From Vibrio sp. NTOU-M3 (GTDB lineage: Bacteria; Pseudomonadota; Gammaproteobacteria; Enterobacterales; Vibrionaceae), in NCBI RefSeq assembly GCF_040869035.1, contig NZ_CP162101.1:682001-746000 (forward strand): a stretch of DNA of 64,000 nt, written 5' to 3'. This document shows, one piece after another, positions 57,452-64,000 of the stretch. Position 1 is the stretch's first letter, and each line of letters starts with the position of its first letter. The notes under the pieces were generated by a model, which saw only the letters and a list, made by a program, of their open reading frames with translations, was not told the DNA's origin and did no database searches. The position numbers were made by a program, and so were the translations under genes.

Positions 57452-57866
57452 TATTTTTGTTTTTGGCACCTTGAAACAGGGCTTTCCTAACTTCAATTCC
57501 AATGCCGGTCAGCGCATTACTGGCCGGTATAAAACGCGGCATTGTTACCCGTTGTATTTGGTTGGTGAACGTCATTCTCCTTGGATGGTATTAGAACAAG
57601 GAAAAGGATTCTCCGTGGTGGGAGAAATTTATCAGGTAGATAAAGCGACGCTTACAGCCATGGACAAGTTAGAACGTGTTGGTGAAGCGGATGGCTATCG
57701 TAGAGTTACCATCGAAGTTACTAATATCGATAATGGAGACGTGCGGCAAGTAGATGCGTACCTCAAACCACGTGAGCAAATGCGTGATGCTGATATCCGG
57801 TTAGAGCTGGAAGGAGAATACTTGCTAGAACATGCGGCATTATACCGCAGTCGGAGCAGCGACTAG
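57444..57866 (+). CDS. Gamma-glutamylcyclotransferase-fold protein (YtfP/GGACT-like)
   Basis: A 140-residue protein with FVFGTLKQG at the N-terminus (the GGCT fold signature YGTLxxG), and the catalytic Glu candidate in MDKLERVGEADGYRR. It may break gamma-glutamylamine bonds. The ATG at 57444 overlaps the preceding stop; the longer frame from 57378 is unlikely. The start has GAGAG upstream. Confidence 0.85.
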   Translation: MPDIFVFGTLKQGFPNFNSNAGQRITGRYKTRHCYPLYLVGERHSPWMVLEQGKGFSVVGEIYQVDKATLTAMDKLERVGEADGYRRVTIEVTNIDNGDVRQVDAYLKPREQMRDADIRLELEGEYLLEHAALYRSRSSD

Positions 57867-57875
57867 GGGGAGGTG

Positions 57876-58205
57876 ATGAAGCATCTTTATTTGCTACTTA
57901 CCTTTGTTGGAGCATGCATCCCTTATGGGGCATTTCTGCCATGGTTGTTAGAGAATGGACTGAATTTGCCATTGTTGTTTCAGCAAGCGATGTCGACACC
58001 CGTGAGTCAATTTGCATGGTTGGATGTTGCGATTGCTGGGGTCGCACTTTTGGTTTTTATATCGGTGGATGGACAGCGTCACCGCGTGCCAAAGCGTTGG
58101 CTTGCGATTGTTGCGACACTGACGGTTGGAGTCTCTTTTGGCTTGCCACTCTATTTGTATCTTCGAGAGTGCCATTACTGGAAAATAAAAAAGAGCGCAT
58201 CATAG
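57876..58205 (+). CDS. DUF2834-like membrane protein
   Basis: A 109-residue protein with three hydrophobic segments (LYLLLTFVGACIPYGAFLPW at the start). The pattern agrees with the DUF2834 family, whose function is unknown. AGGGGGAGG precedes the ATG at 57876. It is third in the operon with the DUF2867 and GGCT genes. Its last codons form part of the downstream terminator. Confidence 0.82.
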   Translation: MKHLYLLLTFVGACIPYGAFLPWLLENGLNLPLLFQQAMSTPVSQFAWLDVAIAGVALLVFISVDGQRHRVPKRWLAIVATLTVGVSFGLPLYLYLRECHYWKIKKSAS

Positions 58206-58221
58206 TGATGCGCTCTTTTTG
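58189..58221. terminator. Bidirectional terminator between convergent genes
   Basis: AAAAAGAGCGCATCA and TGATGCGCTCTTTTT form a stem of about 15 bp with A and T tracts. It lies between the DUF2834 gene (its 3' end is in the stem) and the convergent permease gene. Confidence 0.93.
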
Positions 58222-58240
58222 TTAGTTAAGCGAATGTGTT

Positions 58241-59311
58241 TTAGCCGAAGATAAAGCTATACAAGAAACCAGCACCAATCGCCATGCTTAGGATGACAGT
58301 GACAAAAGCAATGATCATTTGGTTTTTGAAAATTGACTTCAACAAAATGACTTCCGTTAAGCTCGCGCCAGCACTACCAATGATGAGCGCCATGACAGAG
58401 CCAAGCGCCATGCCTTTTTTCACCAATGCCGCACTTAGTGGGATCACTGCTTCTGCACGAATATACAGAGGAATACCAATCACTGCGGCCACTGGGATGG
58501 CATACCACTTACCTGCGCCTGCGTATTGAGCAATGAGGTCCGTAGGGACAAAACCGTAGATAAAGGCACCAATTGCAATACCCAGCATGAGATATGGGAA
58601 TACTTGTTTAAAATCTTTCCATGTAGATAGCCAGATCTTCATCCAACGAGAAGGTGCTTTTGGTGTTGCGACCAAGGTGGCTTCCCCAGCCGTTGAACAA
58701 CAAGATACTTCAACTGTCGGCTCCGGTTTTGCTGAGCAGCAACTGGTTTGAGGCGCAGGTTTAGTGTCGCCACAGCTAGTTGGCGCGCAAGAAGATGTTT
58801 GTTTTGGTTTGCTGTCACCGCATGATGATGTGCCGCAACTGCTGGCGGAAGCCGCTTCATAGGCTTCTGGTTTAACGTAGCGTTCAAAGCCTAGCTTTTC
58901 TAGCAAGATTCCCGCAGAAATAGAAACGCCTAGTGCAACCAAGAAGTAGAATAGGGCGACTTGCCAGCCAAATGTGACCACAAAGAGCCCGATGATCACC
59001 GGGTTGAGTAGTGGGCTGGCAAACAAAAACACCATCATTGGGCCAAAGCCAGCTCTGGCACGCAATAGTCCTTTAAGGAATGGAATCGTTGAGCAAGAAC
59101 AAAATGGGGTAATTGACCCCAAAAGAGCAGCCACGAAATAGCCTTTGCCGTTACGCGAGCTCAGGATAGATTGGATTTTCTCAGTGGTCAGAAACTCCTG
59201 CAATACGCCCACAATATAGCTAATGGCTAGAAACAAAATGATCAGTTCAGTGGCAAGGAATGCGAACATGCCTGCCGCTTCTTTTGCCATCAGAATAAAT
59301 TCGTTACTCAT
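58241..59311 (-). CDS. ArsP/YraQ-type permease with cysteine-rich insert
   Basis: A 356-residue inner-membrane permease of the DUF318/ArsP class, with the family motif TPFCSCST near residue 70 and about eight to ten hydrophobic segments. Relatives export trivalent organoarsenicals. Between the two halves is a hydrophilic insert (about 155-210) holding eight cysteines, including two CC pairs at 191-192 and 204-205 and repeats of SCGD. This probably binds metalloids. GGAG precedes the ATG at 59309-59311. It is divergent from the ArsR gene. Confidence 0.87.
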   Translation of the reverse strand: MSNEFILMAKEAAGMFAFLATELIILFLAISYIVGVLQEFLTTEKIQSILSSRNGKGYFVAALLGSITPFCSCSTIPFLKGLLRARAGFGPMMVFLFASPLLNPVIIGLFVVTFGWQVALFYFLVALGVSISAGILLEKLGFERYVKPEAYEAASASSCGTSSCGDSKPKQTSSCAPTSCGDTKPAPQTSCCSAKPEPTVEVSCCSTAGEATLVATPKAPSRWMKIWLSTWKDFKQVFPYLMLGIAIGAFIYGFVPTDLIAQYAGAGKWYAIPVAAVIGIPLYIRAEAVIPLSAALVKKGMALGSVMALIIGSAGASLTEVILLKSIFKNQMIIAFVTVILSMAIGAGFLYSFIFG

Positions 59312-59359
59312 AACATAACTCCAAAACTTGAGGTTCAGAATGAGCATGCTGCTCATTTC

Positions 59360-59515
59360 TATTATTCTCGAATTATAGAAATTATAAGATAATGATCAAC
59401 TTATATTTCGACTTTTTTCGAAATGGTTTTATTTTTATATAAATTTCAAATGGTTACCTATTAATAAAGTGGCAATTGAAAATATATCATATTTCCACTA
59501 TTATCGAATTATTCT
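59360..59515. promoter_or_regulatory. Divergent operator region of the permease and arsR genes
   Basis: The AT-rich gap contains the related motifs TTCTCGAATTATAGAA (about 59365-59380) and TATTATCGAATTATTC (about 59499-59514). Such duplicated TCGAATTAT elements flank both starts and are good candidates for ArsR operators. Confidence 0.55.
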
Positions 59516-59533
59516 TTGTTGAGGATTTTCACT

Positions 59534-59830
59534 ATGGAATTAGAAGCCGTTGCAAAAGCGCTGAAAGAGTTAGGGCACCCAACCCGACTCTCCATTTATA
59601 AAAGTGTGGTGAAGGCAGGTTATCAAGGTATTGCTGTGGGTGGGTTACAAGATAGCCTTAGCATTCCAGGGTCTACGCTATCACATCATATTTCGAGCTT
59701 GGCATCGGCGGGTTTGATCACCCAGCGTCGTGAAGGGCGAACCTTATATTGTGTTGCTGAATATCAGTGTCTCGATAACGTGATTGGTTTCCTACAAGAT
59801 GAGTGTTGTAGCGATGAAAAATGTCAATGA
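59534..59830 (+). CDS. ArsR-family metalloregulator with C-terminal cysteines
   Basis: A 98-residue winged-helix repressor (LGHPTRLSIYKSVV and IPGSTLSHHISSLASAGLITQRREGRTLYC). The classical ELCVC arsenic site in helix alpha-3 is absent, but the C-terminus ends DECCSDEKCQ, giving three cysteines that could form a metalloid sensor site. GAGG precedes the ATG at 59534; an earlier TTG is less likely. It overlaps the downstream sigma factor start. It likely represses itself and the divergent permease. Confidence 0.9.
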   Translation: MELEAVAKALKELGHPTRLSIYKSVVKAGYQGIAVGGLQDSLSIPGSTLSHHISSLASAGLITQRREGRTLYCVAEYQCLDNVIGFLQDECCSDEKCQ

Positions 59831-60386
59831 ATCTGTCGATTTTGATTCGATCTGGAAACAATATCAGAACAACCTAAAACGATTTCTTCATTCTAAAGTC
59901 AGTAACAGCAGTGATGTGGATGATCTGTTTCAAGACATCATGCTCAAAACCCACCAGAACTTGGCAACGGTGAAAGACACAACCAGCATCAAACCTTGGC
60001 TGTACCAGATCGCCAACCGTGCCATTATTGATTTTTACCGTAAGAATGCGAGACAACAGCGTCTTGCAGATGTTGATGCATCAGAGCTGTGGTTTGAGCA
60101 AGAGCCCGAAAGTATAGAACAAGCGATGTCAGAATGTGTTGCGCCGTTTGTTCAGGCATTACCGACCCAAAGCCGTGAGTTAATGAAAGCCATAGAACTG
60201 AAAGGGCAGAGTCAAAAACAACTGGCAGACAGCCAAGGTATTCGCTATTCCACATTGAAATCGAGGGTACAAAAAAGCCGCAATGAACTTAAACAATTGT
60301 TTGAAGATTGCTGCTCGTTCTCGTTTGATCACCAAGGAAATATGATTGAATGTAACGAGAAATCAAAGGGTTGCTCAAAGTGCTAA
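59814..60386 (+). CDS. sigZ: SigZ-like ECF sigma factor with cysteine-rich tail
   Basis: A 190-residue extracytoplasmic-function sigma factor with region 2 (VDDLFQDIMLKTHQNLATV and KPWLYQIANRAIIDFYRK) and region 4 (LKGQSQKQLADSQGIRYSTLKSRVQKSRNELK). The C-terminus (DCCSFSFDHQGNMIECNEKSKGCSKC) has five cysteines, a feature I associate with the SigZ group. No anti-sigma gene is nearby, so the tail itself may sense metal or thiol state. It overlaps arsR by 17 bases, and an alternate ATG lies at 59799. Confidence 0.87.
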   Translation: MKNVNESVDFDSIWKQYQNNLKRFLHSKVSNSSDVDDLFQDIMLKTHQNLATVKDTTSIKPWLYQIANRAIIDFYRKNARQQRLADVDASELWFEQEPESIEQAMSECVAPFVQALPTQSRELMKAIELKGQSQKQLADSQGIRYSTLKSRVQKSRNELKQLFEDCCSFSFDHQGNMIECNEKSKGCSKC

Positions 60387-60513
60387 ATTTATTTTTAAAA
60401 AAATGATGCTTTTTTTCGTCTTTCTTTTTTGTTGTTCGTCTTAAGTGATGTAACCAAAGTAAAGTTGCCGAGCGGCCTTTACTGTATTCACAGAATAACG
60501 ATGAGAAACCGTC

Positions 60514-61203
60514 ATGATTAAAATTGTAAGTTTTAAAATTTGCCCATTTGTCCAACGCGTTACTGCTGCATTAGAAAGCAAACAGATCCCGTATGAAATC
60601 GAATACATTAGCCTGAGCGATAAACCGCAATGGTTCCTTGATGTGTCACCCAATGGGCAAGTGCCTCTGCTACTGACAGAGTCTGGACAAGCGCTTTTCG
60701 AATCGGATGCCATTATTGAATACATTGATGATGAATTTGGACCGCTAGAGCAGCTCAGTAACGAGCAAAAAGCGTTGGATAGAGCTTGGGCTTACTTGGG
60801 TGCTAAGCAGTATATGCCTCAATGTGGCACCATGCGTTCTAAAACCAAAGACACATTGACTGAAAAGGTCGCCAATCTTGGTAAAGCTTTTGCGAAAGCC
60901 GAAGCTCAATTAACAACTGGCCCTTTCTTTAAAGGTGAGCAGTTAAGTAAAGTGGATATCGCTTGGTTACCTGTACTACACCGCGCACACATTATTAAAG
61001 CGCATACTTGTTTTGACATGTTAGCGGGTTTCCCTAAGGTGCAGGCGTGGCAACAAGCGTTACTTGCAACTGGACTTGTTGAGAAGTCGGTAGCAGACGA
61101 TTTTGAAGCGGCGTTTACGGGTTTTTATTTGTCAGATGAAACCTACCTAGGCAAAGGTGAGGACTGCAAGGAAAATCAAAGCTGTGGCACCAACTGCTGC
61201 TAA
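60514..61203 (+). CDS. Glutathione S-transferase (omega-like) with cysteine tail
   Basis: A 229-residue thioredoxin-fold transferase. The active-site Cys10 in FKICPFVQR is typical of omega/CDNB-poor GSTs that reduce or transfer glutathione; SPNGQVPLLL and ESDAIIEYID bind glutathione. The C-terminus ends DCKENQSCGTNCC, with four cysteines outside the fold. It lies 127 bases after the sigma factor on the same strand, so it may belong to the same stress response. Confidence 0.9.
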   Translation: MIKIVSFKICPFVQRVTAALESKQIPYEIEYISLSDKPQWFLDVSPNGQVPLLLTESGQALFESDAIIEYIDDEFGPLEQLSNEQKALDRAWAYLGAKQYMPQCGTMRSKTKDTLTEKVANLGKAFAKAEAQLTTGPFFKGEQLSKVDIAWLPVLHRAHIIKAHTCFDMLAGFPKVQAWQQALLATGLVEKSVADDFEAAFTGFYLSDETYLGKGEDCKENQSCGTNCC

Positions 61204-61303
61204 TTGATGGTGATGACATAAAGTAACCAAGTGCTCCCTTTTCTCTGTGTTCTGGTAATGAAGGCGTGAGGAGAGGGAGTTTTTGTCTGGCACATTCACC
61301 AAG

Positions 61304-62191
61304 TTATGGTTGTTTGTCCGTAAATATCTCTGTGTTTAGCCAATTCGCAAACAGCTTGTATGTTGATCGATGCTCCATCCCTTTGACTGAGACTAACCAA
61401 TAGTATTTATTCGTCAGAACGGCGTTAAACGGAGCAATCAACACGCCGGACTGGATTAAATCTTTCACTAACGTCCATCGACAAATCGCCAGCCCAATCC
61501 CTGAAGTCGCCGCAGAAATCACGCTATGAAAATCATCAACCAGAAAGTTGGTATTGTTGGTTGCAACGTGCTCTCCGTCATCTAACCACTGTATCCAATT
61601 AGATGAATTTACGTCATCGATAAGGGTTAACCCAGAAAGCTCCTTCGAATCTGAGCTCAGTCTTTTCTGTTTGGCATACTCAGGACTACAAACAGGAATG
61701 ATACTTTCTCGTTTCACCTGTTGGCTGTGGAACTGATGAATTCTATCGGCATAGACAATCGCCAAATCCATCGACTCATCATTAAATGTTTGAGGCACGG
61801 TAGACGTCACGACACGCACATTTAGCTGTGGGTATTGCTCAAGAAAACGAGGGAGAGCGGGAATTAACACTCGCGATGCGAAGGAAGGGAAAGTTCCAAT
61901 GCGTAATTCTCCTGAAGGGTTGGGATCTTTTAAGTCGGAGATCACATTATCGATCTCTTGATATGACTGAGTGACCGCGTTGAATAGAAGTTTCCCTTCC
62001 GGTGTTAAGGCAATTCTACGGATGTGACGAATGAACAATTTACAACCAATTTCATCTTCCAGCTGCTTGATGCGGTAGCTTACCGCGCCTTGAGTGATAC
62101 CAAATCTGCGTCCTGCTTCCGTGAAACTCAAGGTTTCTGCTATCGCCAAAAATAGATAGATATTGTTGTGATTTGCACTGGTTCTTAACAT
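61304..62191 (-). CDS. LysR-family regulator divergent from chbF
   Basis: A 295-residue GcvA-like regulator with N-terminal helix-turn-helix (LSFTEAGRRFGITQGAVSYRIKQLED). It is transcribed away from chbF, with a strong palindrome in the shared region. It likely regulates chbF-chbG, replacing the AraC-type ChbR of Escherichia coli. Its ATG is followed by MLRTSANHNN, and an AGGAGG site lies upstream. Confidence 0.92.
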   Translation of the reverse strand: MLRTSANHNNIYLFLAIAETLSFTEAGRRFGITQGAVSYRIKQLEDEIGCKLFIRHIRRIALTPEGKLLFNAVTQSYQEIDNVISDLKDPNPSGELRIGTFPSFASRVLIPALPRFLEQYPQLNVRVVTSTVPQTFNDESMDLAIVYADRIHQFHSQQVKRESIIPVCSPEYAKQKRLSSDSKELSGLTLIDDVNSSNWIQWLDDGEHVATNNTNFLVDDFHSVISAATSGIGLAICRWTLVKDLIQSGVLIAPFNAVLTNKYYWLVSVKGMEHRSTYKLFANWLNTEIFTDKQP

Positions 62192-62203
62192 ATCGTCCTC
62201 CTT

Positions 62204-62282
62204 TCATGAATTAACTGTGTTAATTCATGAGGCTCAAAATACAATTTGATGGTTTGTTATGCAATCATAAAATTAATTCATG
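62204..62282. promoter_or_regulatory. LysR/chbF operator
   Basis: A perfect 11 bp inverted repeat, TCATGAATTAA/TTAATTCATGA (62204-62214 and 62220-62230), has a five-base spacer. A third half-site TTAATTCATG is at 62273-62282, 23 bases before the chbF ATG. The arrangement resembles LysR recognition and activation sites. Confidence 0.8.
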
Positions 62283-62304
62283 TCACCGAAATAGGTATTT
62301 CAAC

Positions 62305-63642
62305 ATGAATAAATTATTAAAAGTTGCTGTCATTGGCGCAGGCTCAAGCTACACCCCTGAACTGGTCGAAGGATTACTAAAGCGCCAAGATACGTTGCCG
62401 ATTGGTGAGCTGTGGCTGGTTGATATCGAAGAAAGCTGGTGGAAAGCGGAGATCATCTATGGCTTAACCAAACGCATGGTTGAAAAAGTGGGTAGTCAGA
62501 TGAAGGTTCATTTGACGAGTAACCGGGAAGATGCGCTAACCAATGCGGATTATGTATGTTCTCAGTTCCGTGCAGGTTGCCTTGAAAGCCGAGTTAGAGA
62601 TGAAAATATTGCTGCTACTCACGGCATGATCGCGCAAGAAACCAATGGCATTGTCGGTTTAGTTAATGCTTTCCGTACGATTCCAGTGGCACTGGATATC
62701 GCTCGTGAAATGGAAGAACTGTGCCCTGATGCGTGGCTGCTCAACTTCACCAATCCATCGGGCATGGTGACCGAAGCTATCTTGCAAAACAGCACAACCA
62801 AGACCATTGGCTTATGTAATGTTCCAGTAAACATGGAACGTGGCGCAATGGAGTTACTTGACGCTGAAAGTGATGACTTCTTTATTCAGATCGCCGGGTT
62901 GAACCACCTAGTGTGGGCACGGCAGATTATCCATCACAATCAAGACAAAATGCAGTTCATCATCGATCAAGTACTTGCAGGTAATGACAAAATGCGCCCG
63001 CAGAACATTGCGCAGTTTACATGGTCTAGCGCTTTGCTGAAAAACATGAACATGCTGCCTTGCTCATACCTTCGTTATTACTACGCCAGTGAAGATATCT
63101 TGGAAAAAGAGAGTGCCACAAACAGCCAAACAAAAAATAGGGCTGATGTGGTGAAAGAGATCGAGCAAAAGCTCTTTGATGTTTATCGCAATGAAGCATT
63201 GAACGAGAAGCCGAAAGAGCTTGAACTTCGTGGTGGCCAATACTACTCAGAATCTGCCTGCAAGATCATGAATGCGATTCACAACAATACTGGCGAAATC
63301 ATGCACGTGAATACCATCAATAACGGCACGATTGCTGGTTTGCCTGATGATTGTGTGGTGGAAGTCAGTTCGATAATCCGCAGCTCAGGCGCGCATCCAC
63401 TGAATGTTGCTCCCTTCCCGCAAGACACCTTGCGTCTATTGCAAACAATGAAAACATTCGAGCAGCTCACCGTTCAATCTGCGATTGCGGGGGACGTATC
63501 ACTGGCACTACGTGCGCTGACCATTAATCCGATTGTAGGAACTGGCCTCAAACTGGAAAGGGCGCTGAAAGATATACTGACGCAAAATACCCCTCAACTT
63601 CCTCAATTCAACCCCTCTGATTTTGACGTTCTTCAGGGGTAA
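62305..63642 (+). CDS. chbF: GH4 6-phospho-beta-glucosidase/chitobiose-6-phosphate hydrolase (ChbF-like)
   Basis: A 445-residue NAD- and metal-dependent glycosidase family 4 enzyme. The nucleotide-binding GAGSSYTPELVEGL is at the N-terminus; the metal ligands Cys171 in GLCNVP and His201 in GLNHLVW are kept; NFTNPSG is also conserved. It would hydrolyse 6-phosphorylated chitobiose or cellobiose after deacetylation. It starts at ATG 62305; the frame from 62227 runs through the operator. It is directly followed by chbG. Confidence 0.92.
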   Translation: MNKLLKVAVIGAGSSYTPELVEGLLKRQDTLPIGELWLVDIEESWWKAEIIYGLTKRMVEKVGSQMKVHLTSNREDALTNADYVCSQFRAGCLESRVRDENIAATHGMIAQETNGIVGLVNAFRTIPVALDIAREMEELCPDAWLLNFTNPSGMVTEAILQNSTTKTIGLCNVPVNMERGAMELLDAESDDFFIQIAGLNHLVWARQIIHHNQDKMQFIIDQVLAGNDKMRPQNIAQFTWSSALLKNMNMLPCSYLRYYYASEDILEKESATNSQTKNRADVVKEIEQKLFDVYRNEALNEKPKELELRGGQYYSESACKIMNAIHNNTGEIMHVNTINNGTIAGLPDDCVVEVSSIIRSSGAHPLNVAPFPQDTLRLLQTMKTFEQLTVQSAIAGDVSLALRALTINPIVGTGLKLERALKDILTQNTPQLPQFNPSDFDVLQG

Positions 63643-63644
63643 AC

Positions 63645-64000
63645 ATGAAATTGATCATTAATGCCGATGATTTTGGATTAACCAAAAGCGTCAACAAAGC
63701 GATCGTGGAGGCAATGACTCATGGCGTGGTCTCCTCTACGACATTGATGGTGAATCAATCAGGGACGTTAGATGCTGTGGACTTAATTGCAACCCACCAG
63801 CTGAAAGGCGTTGGATTGCACGTTAATTTAACGTTAGGCAAACCTGTTTCAGATCCGAGTGATATCCCAACCTTGGTTGATGACTCTGGGCACTTTCATT
63901 GCCGGCAGTATCTACTGGACAATGCGGAGCGAGTTAACTCTGAACACGTCTTTCTTGAAGCGATGAATCAATACACCAAAGCGATTGAACTGGGTGTGGC
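63645..64000 (+). CDS. chbG: Chitooligosaccharide deacetylase ChbG (partial, cut by the window end)
   Basis: The first 118 codons of a YdjC/ChbG-family deacetylase, starting MKLIINADDFGLTKSVNKAI. The metal-binding Asp pair of NADDFG and His in LHVNLTLGKP are visible. It would remove an acetyl group from chitobiose-6-phosphate so that ChbF can cleave it. It follows chbF by two bases. The 3' end is outside the window. Confidence 0.93.
   Translation, partial: MKLIINADDFGLTKSVNKAIVEAMTHGVVSSTTLMVNQSGTLDAVDLIATHQLKGVGLHVNLTLGKPVSDPSDIPTLVDDSGHFHCRQYLLDNAERVNSEHVFLEAMNQYTKAIELGV

Noticed and set aside
57914..58225. 103-codon open frame overlapping the DUF2834 gene
   Set aside because: It is the +2 shadow of a gene with a strong ribosome binding site and has many Trp/Cys codons typical of a wrong frame.

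Overview
The window is the origin-proximal part of a Vibrio secondary chromosome (chromosome II). The diagnostic block is rctB, an oriCII-type origin with phased ATGATCA 12-mers and a DnaA box, parA2, parB2 and parS2-type palindromes (NTTTACANTGTAAAN). RctB and ParA2 look nearly identical to what I recall of the Vibrio cholerae proteins. I cannot name the species from sequence alone. No rRNA, tRNA, IS element, phage or CRISPR array was seen.

Layout. 0-5 kb: two small conserved proteins, a Fur-box-preceded pair of Opp/Dpp-type ABC ATPases with an unknown small protein, and a GH1 6-phospho-beta-glucosidase. 5-10.6 kb: rctB, oriCII with an rctA-like region, and parAB2. 10.7-12.8 kb: tmcA, whose last codons form a parS2 site, followed by two more parS2 sites. 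13-25 kb: an F7-like chemosensory operon (STAS, cheY, cheA, two cheW, a soluble three-PAS receptor, cheR, cheD, cheB, a small membrane receptor), then a STAS plus receiver/PP2C/kinase partner-switch pair. A DUF342/FapA-like protein, a lipoprotein amidohydrolase, an IclR regulator with a ureohydrolase-like pseudoenzyme, and an unknown protein follow, to 31 kb.

31-39 kb: a complete L-ascorbate (ula) locus, with a IIC-IIB fusion and an extra HAD phosphatase, divergent from ulaR and ulaG. 39-49 kb: an EAL phosphodiesterase behind an 800 bp leader, speAB (arginine to agmatine to putrescine), an HDOD protein, a LysR regulator, a VOC protein, TPP-riboswitch thiD, a PAP2 phosphatase and small hypotheticals. 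49-50 kb: an orphan secreted protein. 50-57 kb: an intact yhfZ-yhfY-php-yhfU-yhfT-yhfX-yhfW cluster without yhfS. 57-61 kb: a DUF2867/GGCT/DUF2834 operon, then an ArsP-like permease, ArsR regulator, SigZ-like sigma factor and glutathione transferase that all carry cysteine-rich tails or inserts. 61-64 kb: a LysR regulator divergent from chbF-chbG, with chbG cut by the window end.

The most interesting signals are: a cluster of RctB-box-like ATGATCAAG motifs at 2.76-3.32 kb, including a perfect hairpin of two head-to-head boxes; parS2 sites embedded in coding sequence; the Fur-box ATPase pair lacking its own permeases; the four-gene cysteine-tail metalloid/thiol module; and the yhf phosphonate/amino-acid-like pathway with its aminotransferase missing. 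Functional assignments come from motif and family recognition by eye. No database search was run.
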